53,375 nt of DNA from Gammaproteobacteria bacterium (GCA_011523765.1 WTGA01000143.1:1-53375); one strand, 5' to 3'. Positions 19,641 to 29,331 are shown, counted from the stretch's first letter. Made by a program: numbers and translations. Notes: generated by a model not told the origin, from the letters alone.

Positions 19641-20696
19641 ATGCTGGAATATCTTGCTGAATACGGCCTGTTCCTGGCCAAGGCCATCACCATTGTTGCG
19701 GCCATTCTTGCCATCGCAGGAAGCCTGGTCTCACTGGCGATGCGACAAAAACAGAACAGCAGCAAACAACTGGAAATCACGCATCTGAACAAACAGTTCA
19801 AGGAAATGGAAAAGACGCTTTGTGCCGCGACCCTCTCCGAGGTCGGCATGAAGCAGAAACTCAAAGCCGAGAAGAAACAGGCCAAGCTGGATGCCAAGGC
19901 CGAAAAGAAAGCGAACAAGGGGGCAAAGGATGACTCCCCCGGTCAAAAACGATTGTTCGTCCTTGATTTTGAAGGCGACATGAAAGCCTCGAACGTTGAA
20001 TCCATGCGACAGGAAATCAGTGCGCTGCTGACGATTGCAGGGGAAAGCGACGAGGTCCTGGTCAGGCTGGAAAGCGCGGGCGGAACGGTACACGGATACG
20101 GACTGGGGGCTTCCCAGTTGAAACGGATCCGCGACCGGAACATCCCCCTGACCGTCGCCGTGGACAAGGTCGCCGCCAGCGGCGGCTACATGATGGCCTG
20201 TGTCGCGAACCAGATTATTGCCGCGCCGTTCGCCATCCTGGGTTCCATCGGGGTCCTGGCGCAGATGCCGAACCTGAATCGCCTGCTGAAAAGACACGAT
20301 GTCGACTATGAACAGCTCTATGCCGGGGAATACAAGCGTACGCTCACCCTGTTTGGTGAGAACACGGACAAGGGGCGTGCCAAAATGCAGGCGGACCTGG
20401 AAGAAACGCACCAGCTGTTCAAGGAATTCGTCAAAAGCCAGCGGCCGGGTCTTGATATCGACAGGGTGGCCACCGGAGAACACTGGCTGGGCACCCGGGC
20501 ACTGGAACTCGGACTGGTCGATGCCCTGGTCACCAGCGACGACTATCTCATGTCCATGAACCGGGATGCCGAAATCCTCCAGATCGAATATTCAGAAAAG
20601 AAAACACTCATGGAAAAGATGTCGAACCTGATGTCATTCCGGTTCCGGCAACAGCAAAAGGAGGTCCGGGACCTCGACAAACCGTTGCTGATGTGA
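19641..20696 (+). CDS. sohB: Inner-membrane serine protease SohB (S49 family)
   Basis: A 351-residue protein with an N-terminal transmembrane segment (residues about 12–34), then a charged, lysine-rich linker (coiled-coil-like, KLKAEKKQAKLDAKAEKK) and a single S49 signal-peptide-peptidase-type domain. The nucleophile serine is in VDKVAASGGYMMA; VHGYGLGASQLKRIR and GSIGVLAQMPN are family landmarks. SohB is a putative periplasmic protease that can suppress loss of DegP. It begins 12 bp after glnS, suggesting co-transcription. Length is normal (E. coli 349). Confidence 0.92.
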   Translation: MLEYLAEYGLFLAKAITIVAAILAIAGSLVSLAMRQKQNSSKQLEITHLNKQFKEMEKTLCAATLSEVGMKQKLKAEKKQAKLDAKAEKKANKGAKDDSPGQKRLFVLDFEGDMKASNVESMRQEISALLTIAGESDEVLVRLESAGGTVHGYGLGASQLKRIRDRNIPLTVAVDKVAASGGYMMACVANQIIAAPFAILGSIGVLAQMPNLNRLLKRHDVDYEQLYAGEYKRTLTLFGENTDKGRAKMQADLEETHQLFKEFVKSQRPGLDIDRVATGEHWLGTRALELGLVDALVTSDDYLMSMNRDAEILQIEYSEKKTLMEKMSNLMSFRFRQQQKEVRDLDKPLLM

Positions 20697-20803
20697 GCGA
20701 TGGCGGTTCGAAATCCGGGTCACCGTTCACCGGGACAATTGGCGGGGTCCCCTTCCCCCGCACCGGAATGGCCGTTTGACCCGCTTCACCGGATATCCGG
20801 AAC

Positions 20804-21331
20804 ATGATCTACACCCTCGATGACCGGCCACGACCGGAAATTGCCGGAAGCAGTTTCATCGCGCCCAGTGCTGAACTCATCGGCTGGGTCTGTGTGGGCG
20901 AGCAGGCCAGCATCTGGTTCAATACGGTGCTGCGGGGAGACAACGAACTCATTTCCATCGGGGAAAGGTCCAATGTCCAGGACTGCAGTGTCCTGCACAC
21001 CGACCCGGGCATCCCCCTGACCATCGAAGACAATGTGACCGTGGGACACAGCACCATGCTTCACGGTTGCCGCATCCAATCCGGCAGCCTCATCGGCATC
21101 GGCAGCATCATCCTGAACAACGCGGTCATCGGCCGGAACTGCCTGGTCGGTGCCAACGCACTGGTGACCGAAAACCGGGAGTTTCCGGACGGCACGTTAA
21201 TCCTTGGCTCCCCCGCCAGGGTCATCCGGGATCTCACGGACGGGGAGCGGCAGGAGGTGGAGGCTCTCGCGCAATCCTATGTGAACAAGATTCCAAGATA
21301 CCGGACACTCCGGCATCTCCCGGCTGTTTGA
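20804..21331 (+). CDS. Gamma-class carbonic anhydrase-like hexapeptide protein
   Basis: A 175-residue left-handed beta-helix protein of the YrdA/PaaY group. Hexapeptide repeats run from ASIWFNTVLRGD to FPDGTLILGSPARVIRDL. Three histidines at the positions of the zinc ligands are present: one in VLHTDPG and two in VGHSTMLHGC, so metal binding is plausible; hydration of CO2 is not certain. The C-terminal helix ends QSYVNKIPRYR. The 107-bp gap from sohB holds no recognisable gene. Confidence 0.9.
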   Translation: MIYTLDDRPRPEIAGSSFIAPSAELIGWVCVGEQASIWFNTVLRGDNELISIGERSNVQDCSVLHTDPGIPLTIEDNVTVGHSTMLHGCRIQSGSLIGIGSIILNNAVIGRNCLVGANALVTENREFPDGTLILGSPARVIRDLTDGERQEVEALAQSYVNKIPRYRTLRHLPAV

Positions 21332-21347
21332 CGGGAAATCCGGGTCA

Positions 21348-21408
21348 ACCCGTCCTCGAAACCGCATCCCGGATTCGCGGCCCGGTGCATGCTGCAGCCG
21401 GGACGGGT
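21348..21408. other. GC-rich closed stem between convergent genes
   Basis: ACCCGTCC (21348–21355) and GGACGGGT (21401–21408) are perfect complements enclosing 45 bases with smaller dyads inside (CCGC 21362–21365 with GCGG 21377–21380). It sits between the 3' ends of the carbonic anhydrase-like gene and metZ and touches the metZ stop. No U-tract. It is similar in layout to the structures at 12435 and 24863. Confidence 0.4.
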
Positions 21409-22602
21409 CTACTTCCTGATCCGGTCCAGCCCCCTTTCCAGGTCACCAATGATGTCCTCCACATGCTCCAGCCCCACCGAAACCCGTACCAGGGAGTCCG
21501 TGATTCCCGCCCGGTCCCGCTCCGGCTGGGTAATCCGCAAGTGAGTCGTGGTGGCGGGATGGGTAATCGTCGTCTTCACATCGCCCAGGTTGGCGGTGAT
21601 GGAAAGAAATTCCGTGTGGTCGATGACCTTCCACGCTTCGGATCTTGATCCCCGGACCTCAAAAGACACGATGCCGCCAAAACCTCGATACTGCTTTTTC
21701 GCCAATTCGTGCTGGGGATGGGATGCCAACCCCGGATAGTGCACCCGCTTCACCGCAGGATGCACCTCCAGCCACTTGGCCACCTCCAGCGCATTGGCAC
21801 AGTGCTGTTCCATCCGTAGCGGCAGGGTTTCCAGGCCCTTGCTGAAGGTCCAGGCATTGAACGGGCTCATGCACGGGCCCGTCGTGCGGAGCATGCCGAA
21901 AAGGGCATCGTGGGTTTTTTCATCGTTCGTCACCAGCGCTCCCCCGACGCAACGGCCCTGCCCGTCCAGATACTTGGTTGCACTGTGCACGACGATGTCC
22001 GCACCCAGTTTCAGGGGCTGCTGCAGGACCGGGGTGCAGAATGCATTGTCCACCACAAAACGGATTCCGTTTTCCCTGGCGATTTCCCCGATGGCCGGGA
22101 GGTCGCCGATCTCGCACAACGGATTGGACGGTGATTCCAGGAAAATCAACCGTGTATTCGGGCGGACCGCCCGCTTCCACTGCTCTATCCCGGTCAGGTC
22201 GACAAAAGAGGTGTCGACCCCGAATCGCGCATAATATTTCGTAAACAGGTTGACCGTGGAACCGAACAGCCCGGCCGACGCAATCACATGGTCCCCCGCA
22301 TTGAGCACCGCCAGCACCAGGCCCGTAATGGCGGCCATTCCCGAAGCCGTTCCGATACAGTACCGCCCTCCTTCCAGCGCGGCCAGCCGGTTCTCGAAAC
22401 CGGCGACCGTCGGATTGGTGAAACGGGAATAGATATTTCCGGCTTCCTCCCCGGAAAACCGGTCGACCGCCTGCTGCGCGCTGTCGAAAACATAACTGGA
22501 CGTGGGGAAAATGGGCTCCCCGTGCTCCTGTTCGTCGGTCCGGCGATATCCGTGGCGTATCGCGACCGTCTGGCTGTGATATTTCTGGTCGTGTTTTTGC
22601 AT
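21409..22602 (-). CDS. metZ: O-succinylhomoserine sulfhydrylase
   Basis: A 397-residue PLP enzyme of the Cys/Met metabolism family forming homocysteine from O-succinylhomoserine and sulfide. The PLP lysine is in HSATKYLDGQGRCVGG, a sequence characteristic of MetZ, and IRHGYRRTDEQEHGEPIFPTSSYVFDSA at the N terminus is also MetZ-like. The C-terminal THPATTTHLRITQPERDRAGI resembles the rest of the family. It diverges from trpB. Together with metY it gives two direct sulfhydrylation routes. Confidence 0.92.
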   Translation of the reverse strand: MQKHDQKYHSQTVAIRHGYRRTDEQEHGEPIFPTSSYVFDSAQQAVDRFSGEEAGNIYSRFTNPTVAGFENRLAALEGGRYCIGTASGMAAITGLVLAVLNAGDHVIASAGLFGSTVNLFTKYYARFGVDTSFVDLTGIEQWKRAVRPNTRLIFLESPSNPLCEIGDLPAIGEIARENGIRFVVDNAFCTPVLQQPLKLGADIVVHSATKYLDGQGRCVGGALVTNDEKTHDALFGMLRTTGPCMSPFNAWTFSKGLETLPLRMEQHCANALEVAKWLEVHPAVKRVHYPGLASHPQHELAKKQYRGFGGIVSFEVRGSRSEAWKVIDHTEFLSITANLGDVKTTITHPATTTHLRITQPERDRAGITDSLVRVSVGLEHVEDIIGDLERGLDRIRK

Positions 22603-22626
22603 CGTGCATTCCCCAACATGTCATGC

Positions 22627-22678
22627 GGCCACCGTACCGGCTCCGTGCCCCGGCACGGAACCGGCCGCCGACGTGGCC
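22627..22678. other. Strong hairpin in the metZ–trpB intergenic region
   Basis: TCCGTGC (22642–22648) pairs with GCACGGA (22653–22659) around a CCCG tetraloop; CCGG on each side extends the stem across one C·A mismatch, and GGCCAC (22627–22632) with GTGGCC (22673–22678) forms an outer stem. It lies 24 bp upstream of metZ and about 100 bp upstream of trpB. It could form in either transcript or be an operator; no factor is known. Confidence 0.4.
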
Positions 22679-22744
22679 TGAAAGTGTAGGCAAGCCGTTG
22701 CGGTTAGGCAAGTGATTCTTGGTGCCAACCGCATGGTATCGGGA

Positions 22745-22750
22745 TATAAT
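22745..22750 (+). promoter_or_regulatory. -10 promoter element of trpBA
   Basis: A perfect TATAAT lies 28 bases upstream of the chosen trpB ATG at 22778. A TTGGTG at 22719–22724 is the only -35-like hexamer, with an overlong 20-base spacer. The -10 position argues against the upstream in-frame ATG at 22733 as the start. Confidence 0.45.
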
Positions 22751-22777
22751 CCGTTCAATTCATCGGTTGCCAGCAAT

Positions 22778-23989
22778 ATGTCAAAACCAGAATCCTATCG
22801 TTCCGGCCCGGATGACCGCGGACATTTCGGAATTTTCGGCGGGCGTTTTGTGGCCGAAACCCTGATGCCGCTCATTCTTGAAGTCGAGACCGCATGGAAC
22901 CGGTACCGCAACGACCCTGCCTTCAATGCCGAACTGGAGTATTACGCCCGGGATTACGTCGGCCGCCCGAGCCCGTTGTATTTTGCCGAACGCCTGACCG
23001 AAGAGCTGGGAGGAGCAAAAATCTATTTCAAGCGTGACGAACTCAATCACACCGGGGCGCACAAGATCAACAACACCCTGGGCCAGATTCTCCTGGCCCG
23101 GCGCATGGGCAAGCGCCGGATCATTGCCGAAACCGGTGCGGGACAGCACGGCGTGGCCACGGCCACCGTTTGCGCATTGTTCGACCTGCCCTGTGTGGTC
23201 TACATGGGGGAAACCGACATCGAGCGCCAGGCCCCCAATGTCTTCCGGATGAAGCTGCTCGGCGCTGAAATCGTCCCGGTAACCAGCGGTACGGCGACAC
23301 TGAAAGATGCCATGAATGATGCCCTGCGTGACTGGGTCGCCAACGTGGAAGATACCTTCTACATCATCGGCACGGCAGCCGGGCCCCATCCCTATCCGGA
23401 AATGGTGCGGGATTTTCAGAGCGTGATTGGCCGTGAAGCGAAAGCGCAACTCCTGGAAAGAGAAAACCGCCTGCCGGATACCATTCTCGCCTGCATTGGC
23501 GGTGGTTCCAACGCGATCGGATTGTTTCACCCCTTCCTGGATGATGAGTCGGTGGAGATCATCGGGGTCGAGGCCGCGGGCCTCGGGATTGGAACCGGCC
23601 AGCATGCCGCGTCCCTGAGCGGCGGAAAGCCGGGTGTGCTGCACGGCAACCGGACCTATCTCCTGCAGAATGAAGATGGCCAGATCCATGATGCCCATTC
23701 AATTTCCGCGGGCCTTGATTATCCGGGGATTGGACCGGAACATTCCTGGCTGAATGAAATCGGCCGGGTGCAGTATGTCTCGGTCACCGACCAAGAAGCC
23801 CTGGATGCCTTCCAGCTGAGCTGCCGGACCGAAGGAATCATTCCGGCCCTGGAACCGGCCCATGCGTTGTCGCATGTTGCGAAAATTGCACCGGGCATGG
23901 GAAAAGACCGGATCATTGTCATGAACATGTGCGGACGCGGGGACAAGGATGTATTCTCGGTAGCCCAGGTACTGGGAGAAAAGATATGA
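22778..23989 (+). CDS. trpB: Tryptophan synthase beta chain
   Basis: A 403-residue PLP enzyme joining indole and serine to make tryptophan. The PLP lysine is in [13 protein letters not shown], the phosphate-binding loop is GGGSNAIG, and [12 protein letters not shown] marks the N terminus. ATG at 22778 is used; the frame also offers GTG at 22712 and ATG at 22733, but these precede or overlap the promoter-like TATAAT. Its stop overlaps the trpA start as ATGA, the usual coupled arrangement. trpF, the usual upstream neighbour, is absent here. Confidence 0.96.
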   Translation: MSKPESYRSGPDDRGHFGIFGGRFVAETLMPLILEVETAWNRYRNDPAFNAELEYYARDYVGRPSPLYFAERLTEELGGAKIYFKRDELNHTGAHKINNTLGQILLARRMGKRRIIAETGAGQHGVATATVCALFDLPCVVYMGETDIERQAPNVFRMKLLGAEIVPVTSGTATLKDAMNDALRDWVANVEDTFYIIGTAAGPHPYPEMVRDFQSVIGREAKAQLLERENRLPDTILACIGGGSNAIGLFHPFLDDESVEIIGVEAAGLGIGTGQHAASLSGGKPGVLHGNRTYLLQNEDGQIHDAHSISAGLDYPGIGPEHSWLNEIGRVQYVSVTDQEALDAFQLSCRTEGIIPALEPAHALSHVAKIAPGMGKDRIIVMNMCGRGDKDVFSVAQVLGEKI

Positions 23990-24807
23990 GCCGTACAGGC
24001 CGGCGAATCAGCGACCGGTTCAACCTGCTGAAATCACAGGAACGCATCGGCCTGGTCGCCTTTGTCACCGCCGGGGACCCGGACCGGGCGACCGGACAGG
24101 AAATTCTCAACGGGTTACCCGCTGCCGGGGCAGACCTCATCGAACTGGGCATGCCCTTTTCAGACCCGATGGCCGACGGCCCGGCCATCCAGCTGGCCAA
24201 TCTGCGTGCACTGGGCAACGGGGCATCCCTGGCGAATACCCTGAAAATGGTTGCCGAATTCAGGACACTGGATGACGAAACCCCCATTGTGCTGATGGGT
24301 TACTACAACCCGATCCACTGCTATGGGGTACCGCGGTTTCTGGATGACTGCATCACCGCCGGGGTGGATGGATTGATCATCGTGGATCTCCCTCCCGAGG
24401 AAGACGAGGAACTCTGTCACCCCTGCCTGACTGCCGGCATCAACTGGATCCGGTTGACGACACCGACCACGGACCAGGCAAGACTGGGCACGGTGCTGAA
24501 GAACAGTTCAGGATTTGTCTACCACGTCTCCATTGCGGGAATTACCGGGACCCGTTCTGCGGATCTGGACGATATCCGGTCCGCTGTGGACCGGATTCGC
24601 ACCCGGACGGACCTGCCCATCGCGGTGGGTTTTGGTATCCGGTCCAAAGAGCAGGTCAGGGAAATGGCCGGGACCGCGGATGCCGCGGTGGTGGGGTCGG
24701 CCCTGGTGGACGTCATCCGGGCAGGCCTGGAAAACGATGCGTCCAAAGACGAGATTGTCCGCAACCTTCACGGACTGGTTCGTGACCTGGCCTCTGGAAC
24801 GCGATAG
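23986..24807 (+). CDS. trpA: Tryptophan synthase alpha chain
   Basis: A 273-residue TIM-barrel subunit that cleaves indole-3-glycerol phosphate to indole for TrpB. The catalytic glutamate is in [19 protein letters not shown] and the second acid is in FVTAGDPD; the phosphate loop region is [14 protein letters not shown] at 23986 overlaps the trpB stop by four bases. Length is typical. Confidence 0.96.
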   Translation: MSRTGRRISDRFNLLKSQERIGLVAFVTAGDPDRATGQEILNGLPAAGADLIELGMPFSDPMADGPAIQLANLRALGNGASLANTLKMVAEFRTLDDETPIVLMGYYNPIHCYGVPRFLDDCITAGVDGLIIVDLPPEEDEELCHPCLTAGINWIRLTTPTTDQARLGTVLKNSSGFVYHVSIAGITGTRSADLDDIRSAVDRIRTRTDLPIAVGFGIRSKEQVREMAGTADAAVVGSALVDVIRAGLENDASKDEIVRNLHGLVRDLASGTR

Positions 24808-24862
24808 CGGAACCCTGGAACCGCCTGGCATCCCGGTATTGCCGGTCCCGGCCTCTCCCGGG

Positions 24863-24963
24863 CAACGGGGACGGGTGATACACCCTCCCCGGTGTTCGTG
24901 CGCAGCAGTCGTGATCCCCCGGAAAGGGATGGCGGCAGGACATCCCGCCGTCCGTCCCCGTTG
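24863..24963. other. Cloverleaf-like structured element after trpA
   Basis: A perfect 12-bp outer stem, CAACGGGGACGG (24863–24874) with CCGTCCCCGTTG (24952–24963), encloses three 5-bp hairpins: ACACC/GGTGT (24880–24895), ATCCC/GGGAT (24914–24930) and GGCGG/CCGCC (24931–24949). It occupies most of the 190-bp gap between the convergent trpA and fimV genes. It has no tRNA motifs and no U-tract. It could act as a bidirectional 3'-end structure, a small RNA or a mobile palindromic element. Confidence 0.5.
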
Positions 24964-24997
24964 AACAGACGTCCCTGGACCTGCCCCCTCTCTTCGG

Positions 24998-27184
24998 CTA
25001 GATCTCCCATTTTTCGGCCAGCTTTTCAGCTTTCGCCTTCTGTTTCTTGCTGCCTTCACTGAGGACTTCATGGATATAGTCGCTGGCAATGTCCTTTTCG
25101 CCCAGTTGCGCATAGGTTTCGGCCAATTGCAGTGCAATGCCGGCTTTCTGGTGCCGGTCCATTTTGCCGGTGGCCGGTTCGTCGGCTTCTGCAGGCCGGG
25201 GATCGTCAGCGGCCGAAGTGCCGGTGCCTTCCGCTTCCGGGTGGTCCGGCGGTTCCGGAATATCCGGGGCACCGTCCGTTTCCGCATACCCTGCATTTTC
25301 CGGGTTGATTTCCCTGCCCATTGCGGCCACCCGGCTCCAAACCGGGCCGGGATTTTCCCCCAGCCGTGTACGCAATGCCCCTGCCAGCGCATCGAAGGCG
25401 GTCCGATCATTGTGCTGGTGAAAAATTTCCAGAAGCTTCTCGGCCAGATCGTGCCTTTGCGGACTGGCGGCATATGCCTCCTCCAGGACCTGGATGGCCT
25501 GTTCATCCCGGTGGTAGGCCAGATAAACCTCTGCTTCCTGCAACGGATCGGCGCCATCCGTATCCGCAACCCCCGTCCCGCCGGCCCAGGACGGGACCCC
25601 GCTGCGTCCGCTTTCCAGGCCCCCATGGGATGGCTGCCGTGAATTTCTTCGACGGTAGAAAAACAGTACCGCCATCAGCACCAGCAGGCCGGCGATGATT
25701 TTGAGGACATAATCACCAAACTCTCCGAACAGGGCCGAAAGGGACTCCATAATGCTGGATGCAGGCGCCTGCCCGGAAACAATCACGGTTTCTTCTTCGA
25801 CAGGTTCTTCTTCGACGGGGTCAGCGACTGCATTCGCTGTTTCCGCATCCCCCGGCGAAGCGTCATCCCGGGTGACGGCTTCCGGACCGGCTGCCGGCTC
25901 CATGTCCTCGTCCCCGACGGCCTCGCCGGCCGGTTCGCTGTCCGCCGGGGTCCCGGCCGCATCGGCCTCTTCACTTTCCTCTGCCGGCCTTTCCCCGGCA
26001 CCCTGCGTGTCACCGGCCGGCTGCTCCGCCGTCTCCATGGCCACCAGGCCGTTCTCCGGTTCGTTCCCGGCTGGCTCGACCGGGTCCTGGATGGTTGCCA
26101 GGTTGGAACTTTCAATCTCGATCAGCGTGGAGACGCGGTCCTCCCGGGCCTGCATGGCCGTCAGCTCCTCCCTGATTTCCTCGCTTTGTGCCTCGGCACT
26201 GAGCAAGGTCTCCTCGGCCTGTGCCGACTGTTTTTCCAATGCCTCAATTTGTCCGGAATCCCCGTGCCCTCCCTCCAGTGCAGTGCTCAATGCTTCATCG
26301 CTGACCTCCTGGCCAATACTCAACCGGGCCTGTTCATCCAACCCGGTGCCGGGTTGGGCATCCGCTTCACCGGATCCGGCTTCCTCCTGCCCGAAATAAC
26401 CGATATCCGTCAAATACTGGTGATACTGTCCAGACTGCGTCAAAAACTGCTGGAGCGCGGCTTCAGGGTTGATCCGGGAGATCACCTCGGGGGAAGGGAT
26501 GTTCAGCACCGCCCCCGCCAGCAGACGATTCATGTTTCCCTTGATGAATGCATCGGGATTCGCTTCCAGGACGGCGGTATATCCCTGAAACCGGGTAAGC
26601 GAAGCCGGCAGGTCCAGGCTGTGCACAATCCCGGAGAGCGTGTCCCCGCGCTGAACGTGAACGGTTGGAGGCAACACGATGCCGGCAGCCTCCTCAGGCA
26701 GGCCACTGTCCGTCCCCGGCCCGCTCCCGTCACCGGTGGATGGAATTTCGACCGGCGCGTCGGGTTCACCGGAAAACAGCGGGGGTGCCAGCCATACCGT
26801 ATATTCCCGCACCACCTTTCCCCTGGACCAGGTTGCCGACAGGAGGAACTGGACCAGTTTTTCGCGCACCGGAACCGACGTGGTCACGGTGACAAAATGA
26901 GTGCCGCCGGCCCCTTCGAGAATCCGGAATTCCAGGGATTCCGCGTATTTTGGGTACGCGATGCCTGCCCGGGAAAATTCCGAACGGCTGGCCAGGCCGA
27001 TAGACAGGGTTCCAAGTTCTGCCGGAGCCAACGACATCAAACCCACTTCAAGATCCAGTTCCTCGTCCCACTCGGAATGCACCTCCAGTTCGCCAAACTC
27101 GACCGCCGGGGAAAGGGAAGGCACCCAGAGCAGGACCGCGGTGACCCGGCACAAGACAGAAAGGGAAAGGAGAGGCTTACGCAT
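24998..27184 (-). CDS. fimV: FimV-like peptidoglycan-binding polar hub protein
   Basis: A 728-residue protein with an N-terminal signal peptide (hydrophobic residues 5–24), a conserved FimV N-terminal domain (about 28–135), a LysM motif (VHVQRGDTLSGIV from about 175), a predicted coiled coil (about 310–362), a long acidic low-complexity stretch rich in E, A, P and D, one transmembrane helix (about 492–510) followed by RRRN, then a cytoplasmic TPR region and the characteristic C-terminal FimV domain (about the last 50 residues, ALQLAETYAQLGEKD). FimV organises type IV pili and pole-localised signalling in relatives. It lies downstream of leuCD on the same strand with leuB, asd and truA missing. 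Confidence 0.88.
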   Translation of the reverse strand: MRKPLLSLSVLCRVTAVLLWVPSLSPAVEFGELEVHSEWDEELDLEVGLMSLAPAELGTLSIGLASRSEFSRAGIAYPKYAESLEFRILEGAGGTHFVTVTTSVPVREKLVQFLLSATWSRGKVVREYTVWLAPPLFSGEPDAPVEIPSTGDGSGPGTDSGLPEEAAGIVLPPTVHVQRGDTLSGIVHSLDLPASLTRFQGYTAVLEANPDAFIKGNMNRLLAGAVLNIPSPEVISRINPEAALQQFLTQSGQYHQYLTDIGYFGQEEAGSGEADAQPGTGLDEQARLSIGQEVSDEALSTALEGGHGDSGQIEALEKQSAQAEETLLSAEAQSEEIREELTAMQAREDRVSTLIEIESSNLATIQDPVEPAGNEPENGLVAMETAEQPAGDTQGAGERPAEESEEADAAGTPADSEPAGEAVGDEDMEPAAGPEAVTRDDASPGDAETANAVADPVEEEPVEEETVIVSGQAPASSIMESLSALFGEFGDYVLKIIAGLLVLMAVLFFYRRRNSRQPSHGGLESGRSGVPSWAGGTGVADTDGADPLQEAEVYLAYHRDEQAIQVLEEAYAASPQRHDLAEKLLEIFHQHNDRTAFDALAGALRTRLGENPGPVWSRVAAMGREINPENAGYAETDGAPDIPEPPDHPEAEGTGTSAADDPRPAEADEPATGKMDRHQKAGIALQLAETYAQLGEKDIASDYIHEVLSEGSKKQKAKAEKLAEKWEI

Positions 27185-27237
27185 GCATTTTCGAATGAGC
27201 CAAAGGTGCCGTACCGTCCTTCAGCCAGGGACTCCGA

Positions 27238-27885
27238 TCAGTCCCCTTGGCTGAACAACCACGGTGCGACCGCTTTGCGGTGCTGTTCATACCGGACAAT
27301 CAGTTCTGATTTTTCAAGTGTCAGTCCGATATCATCCAGGCCGTTGATCAATGCATGCTTGCGGTAGGGGTCGACTTCAAATTCGATCCGGGTATGGTCC
27401 GGCAGTGCCAGGACCTGGCCGGCAAGGTCCACCCTCATGGCAAACCCCGGTTCATTGTCAACCCTGGAAAACAGGTCTTCCACAATACGGTTGCTCACGA
27501 CCACGGGCAAGATGCCATTCTTGAAGCAATTGTTGAAAAAAATCTCGGCGAAACTTGGCGCAATGACACAACGGAAACCGTAGTCCAGCAAGGCCCATGG
27601 CGCATGCTCCCGGGAGGACCCGCAGCCAAAATTGTCCCTGGCAAGCAAAATCCTGGCATTCCGGTATCGGGGCTGGTTCAAGACAAACTCGGGATTAAGG
27701 GGCCGAGTACTGTTGTCCATCCCGGGCTCACCGTGATCCAGGTAACGCCATTCGTCAAACAAATTCGGCCCGAAACCGGTTCTCTTTATCGATTTCAGGA
27801 ACTGTTTGGGAATGATCGCATCCGTATCGACATTGGCCCGGTCAAGCGGTGCCACAATGCCTTCCAGCACGGTAAACTTCTCCAT
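27238..27885 (-). CDS. leuD: 3-isopropylmalate dehydratase small subunit
   Basis: A 215-residue swivelling domain that completes the LeuCD isomerase of leucine synthesis. [15 protein letters not shown] near residue 20, [16 protein letters not shown] in the middle and [16 protein letters not shown] are diagnostic. ATG at 27885 overlaps the leuC stop as TAATG; the longer frame to 28017 is within leuC and is not used. Length is typical. Confidence 0.96.
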   Translation of the reverse strand: MEKFTVLEGIVAPLDRANVDTDAIIPKQFLKSIKRTGFGPNLFDEWRYLDHGEPGMDNSTRPLNPEFVLNQPRYRNARILLARDNFGCGSSREHAPWALLDYGFRCVIAPSFAEIFFNNCFKNGILPVVVSNRIVEDLFSRVDNEPGFAMRVDLAGQVLALPDHTRIEFEVDPYRKHALINGLDDIGLTLEKSELIVRYEQHRKAVAPWLFSQGD

Positions 27886-29291
27886 TACGGCAACCTTCCC
27901 GGATCCGTGAAGTGCCCGGCAATGGCAGCCGCCGCGGCCATGGCCGGAGAGACCAGATGGGTGCGTCCTCCCTGGCCCTGGCGTCCCTCGAAATTCCGGT
28001 TTGACGTCGATGCGCAACGCTCACCCGGCCGCAAACGGTCCGCGTTCATGGCCAGGCACATGGAACAGCCCGGGTTTCGCCATTCAAATCCGGCATCGGT
28101 AAAAATCCGGTGCAGGCCCTCCGTTTCCGCCTGGCGTTTCACCAGGCCGGACCCTGGCACCACCAACGCCTGCTGGATATTTCCGGCGACCTGCCGGCCC
28201 TGGACGACGGCCGCAGCCTCCCGCAAGTCCTCGATGCGACCGTTGGTACAGGAACCAATGAAAACCAGGTCCAGATGAATTTCATTCACCGGTGTGCCCG
28301 GTTGAAGATCCATGTAGGCCAGTGCGTTGACCATTCCTTCCCGTTTGACCGGGTCGGATTCCTCCTCGGGGTCGGGCACCACATCGTTGATGTTGACCAC
28401 CATCTCGGGAGAGGTCCCCCAGGTCACCTGGTGAGGAATGGAACCGGCATCCATGCTCACTTCCAGGTCAAAGGCGGCCCCCTCATCACTGTGCAAGTCC
28501 TCCCAGGCCTTCACCGCCCGGTCCCACAGCTCGCCTTTCGGTGAATAGGGCCGGTTCTCAAGATAATCGATCGTGGTCTGGTCCACGGCAATCATGCCTG
28601 AACGGGCACCCGCTTCAATGGCCATGTTGCACACGGTCATTCGACCTTCCATGGACAGGGCCTGAATGGCCGGCCCGGCGAATTCAATCGTATAGCCGGT
28701 GCCCCCGGCCGTCCCGATTTCACCAATCACTGCGAGCACGAGATCCTTGGCCGTGATCCCGGATGGCAACTTCCCGTCCAGCCAGATCCGCATATTTTTT
28801 GACTTGCGGGTAATCAGGCACTGGGTGGCCATGACATGCTCCACCTCGGAAGTGCCGATTCCAAACGCCATCGCACCAAAAGCACCATGGGTGGAGGTAT
28901 GCGAATCCCCGCAGACGATGGTCATTCCCGGCAGGGTGATGCCCTGCTCCGGGCCAATAATGTGCACAATCCCCTGGCGTGGATCCGACATCCTGAACTC
29001 GGTAATGCCAAAGTGGTTGCAGTTCTGGTCCAGGGTGGTCACCTGCAACCTGGAAACCGGATCATCGATTTCCGCACTGTCCACGGTGGTGGGCACATTG
29101 TGGTCCGGCACGGCAATCATCGAGTTTTTCCGCCATGGCTTTCGGCCTGCCATGTGCAACCCTTCAAAGGCCTGGGGGGAGGTCACCTCATGCACCAGAT
29201 GCCGGTCAACATAAATCCATGCTGTCCCGTCATCGCCGACATGAACAACATGCTGCTGCCATAGTTTGTCGTACAAGGTTTGTGGAGTCAT
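27885..29291 (-). CDS. leuC: 3-isopropylmalate dehydratase large subunit
   Basis: A 468-residue aconitase-family protein carrying a [4Fe-4S] cluster; with LeuD it isomerises 2- to 3-isopropylmalate. The cluster cysteines are in [13 protein letters not shown] and [40 protein letters not shown] is the conserved N terminus and [13 protein letters not shown] the substrate region. Coupled to leuD by TAATG. leuB and leuA are not in the window. Confidence 0.96.
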   Translation of the reverse strand: MTPQTLYDKLWQQHVVHVGDDGTAWIYVDRHLVHEVTSPQAFEGLHMAGRKPWRKNSMIAVPDHNVPTTVDSAEIDDPVSRLQVTTLDQNCNHFGITEFRMSDPRQGIVHIIGPEQGITLPGMTIVCGDSHTSTHGAFGAMAFGIGTSEVEHVMATQCLITRKSKNMRIWLDGKLPSGITAKDLVLAVIGEIGTAGGTGYTIEFAGPAIQALSMEGRMTVCNMAIEAGARSGMIAVDQTTIDYLENRPYSPKGELWDRAVKAWEDLHSDEGAAFDLEVSMDAGSIPHQVTWGTSPEMVVNINDVVPDPEEESDPVKREGMVNALAYMDLQPGTPVNEIHLDLVFIGSCTNGRIEDLREAAAVVQGRQVAGNIQQALVVPGSGLVKRQAETEGLHRIFTDAGFEWRNPGCSMCLAMNADRLRPGERCASTSNRNFEGRQGQGGRTHLVSPAMAAAAAIAGHFTDPGRLP

Positions 29292-29320
29292 ACTGCCAAT
29301 CCTGTCAGGTCAATGGGCGG

Positions 29321-29331
29321 ATAATACCATA
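29321..29331 (-). promoter_or_regulatory. Extended -10 promoter candidate of leuCD
   Basis: Read on the minus strand the sequence is TATGGTATTAT, with TGG then TATTAT (29326–29321). It predicts a start near 29314 and a leader of about 23 bases before the leuC ATG at 29291. The same 11-mer precedes sorA. There is no room for a long leucine-rich leader peptide. Confidence 0.45.

Noticed and set aside
24863-24963. tRNA gene in the cloverleaf-like element
   Set aside because: No acceptor/CCA, T-loop GTTCAA or D-arm consensus; stem lengths do not fit a tRNA.
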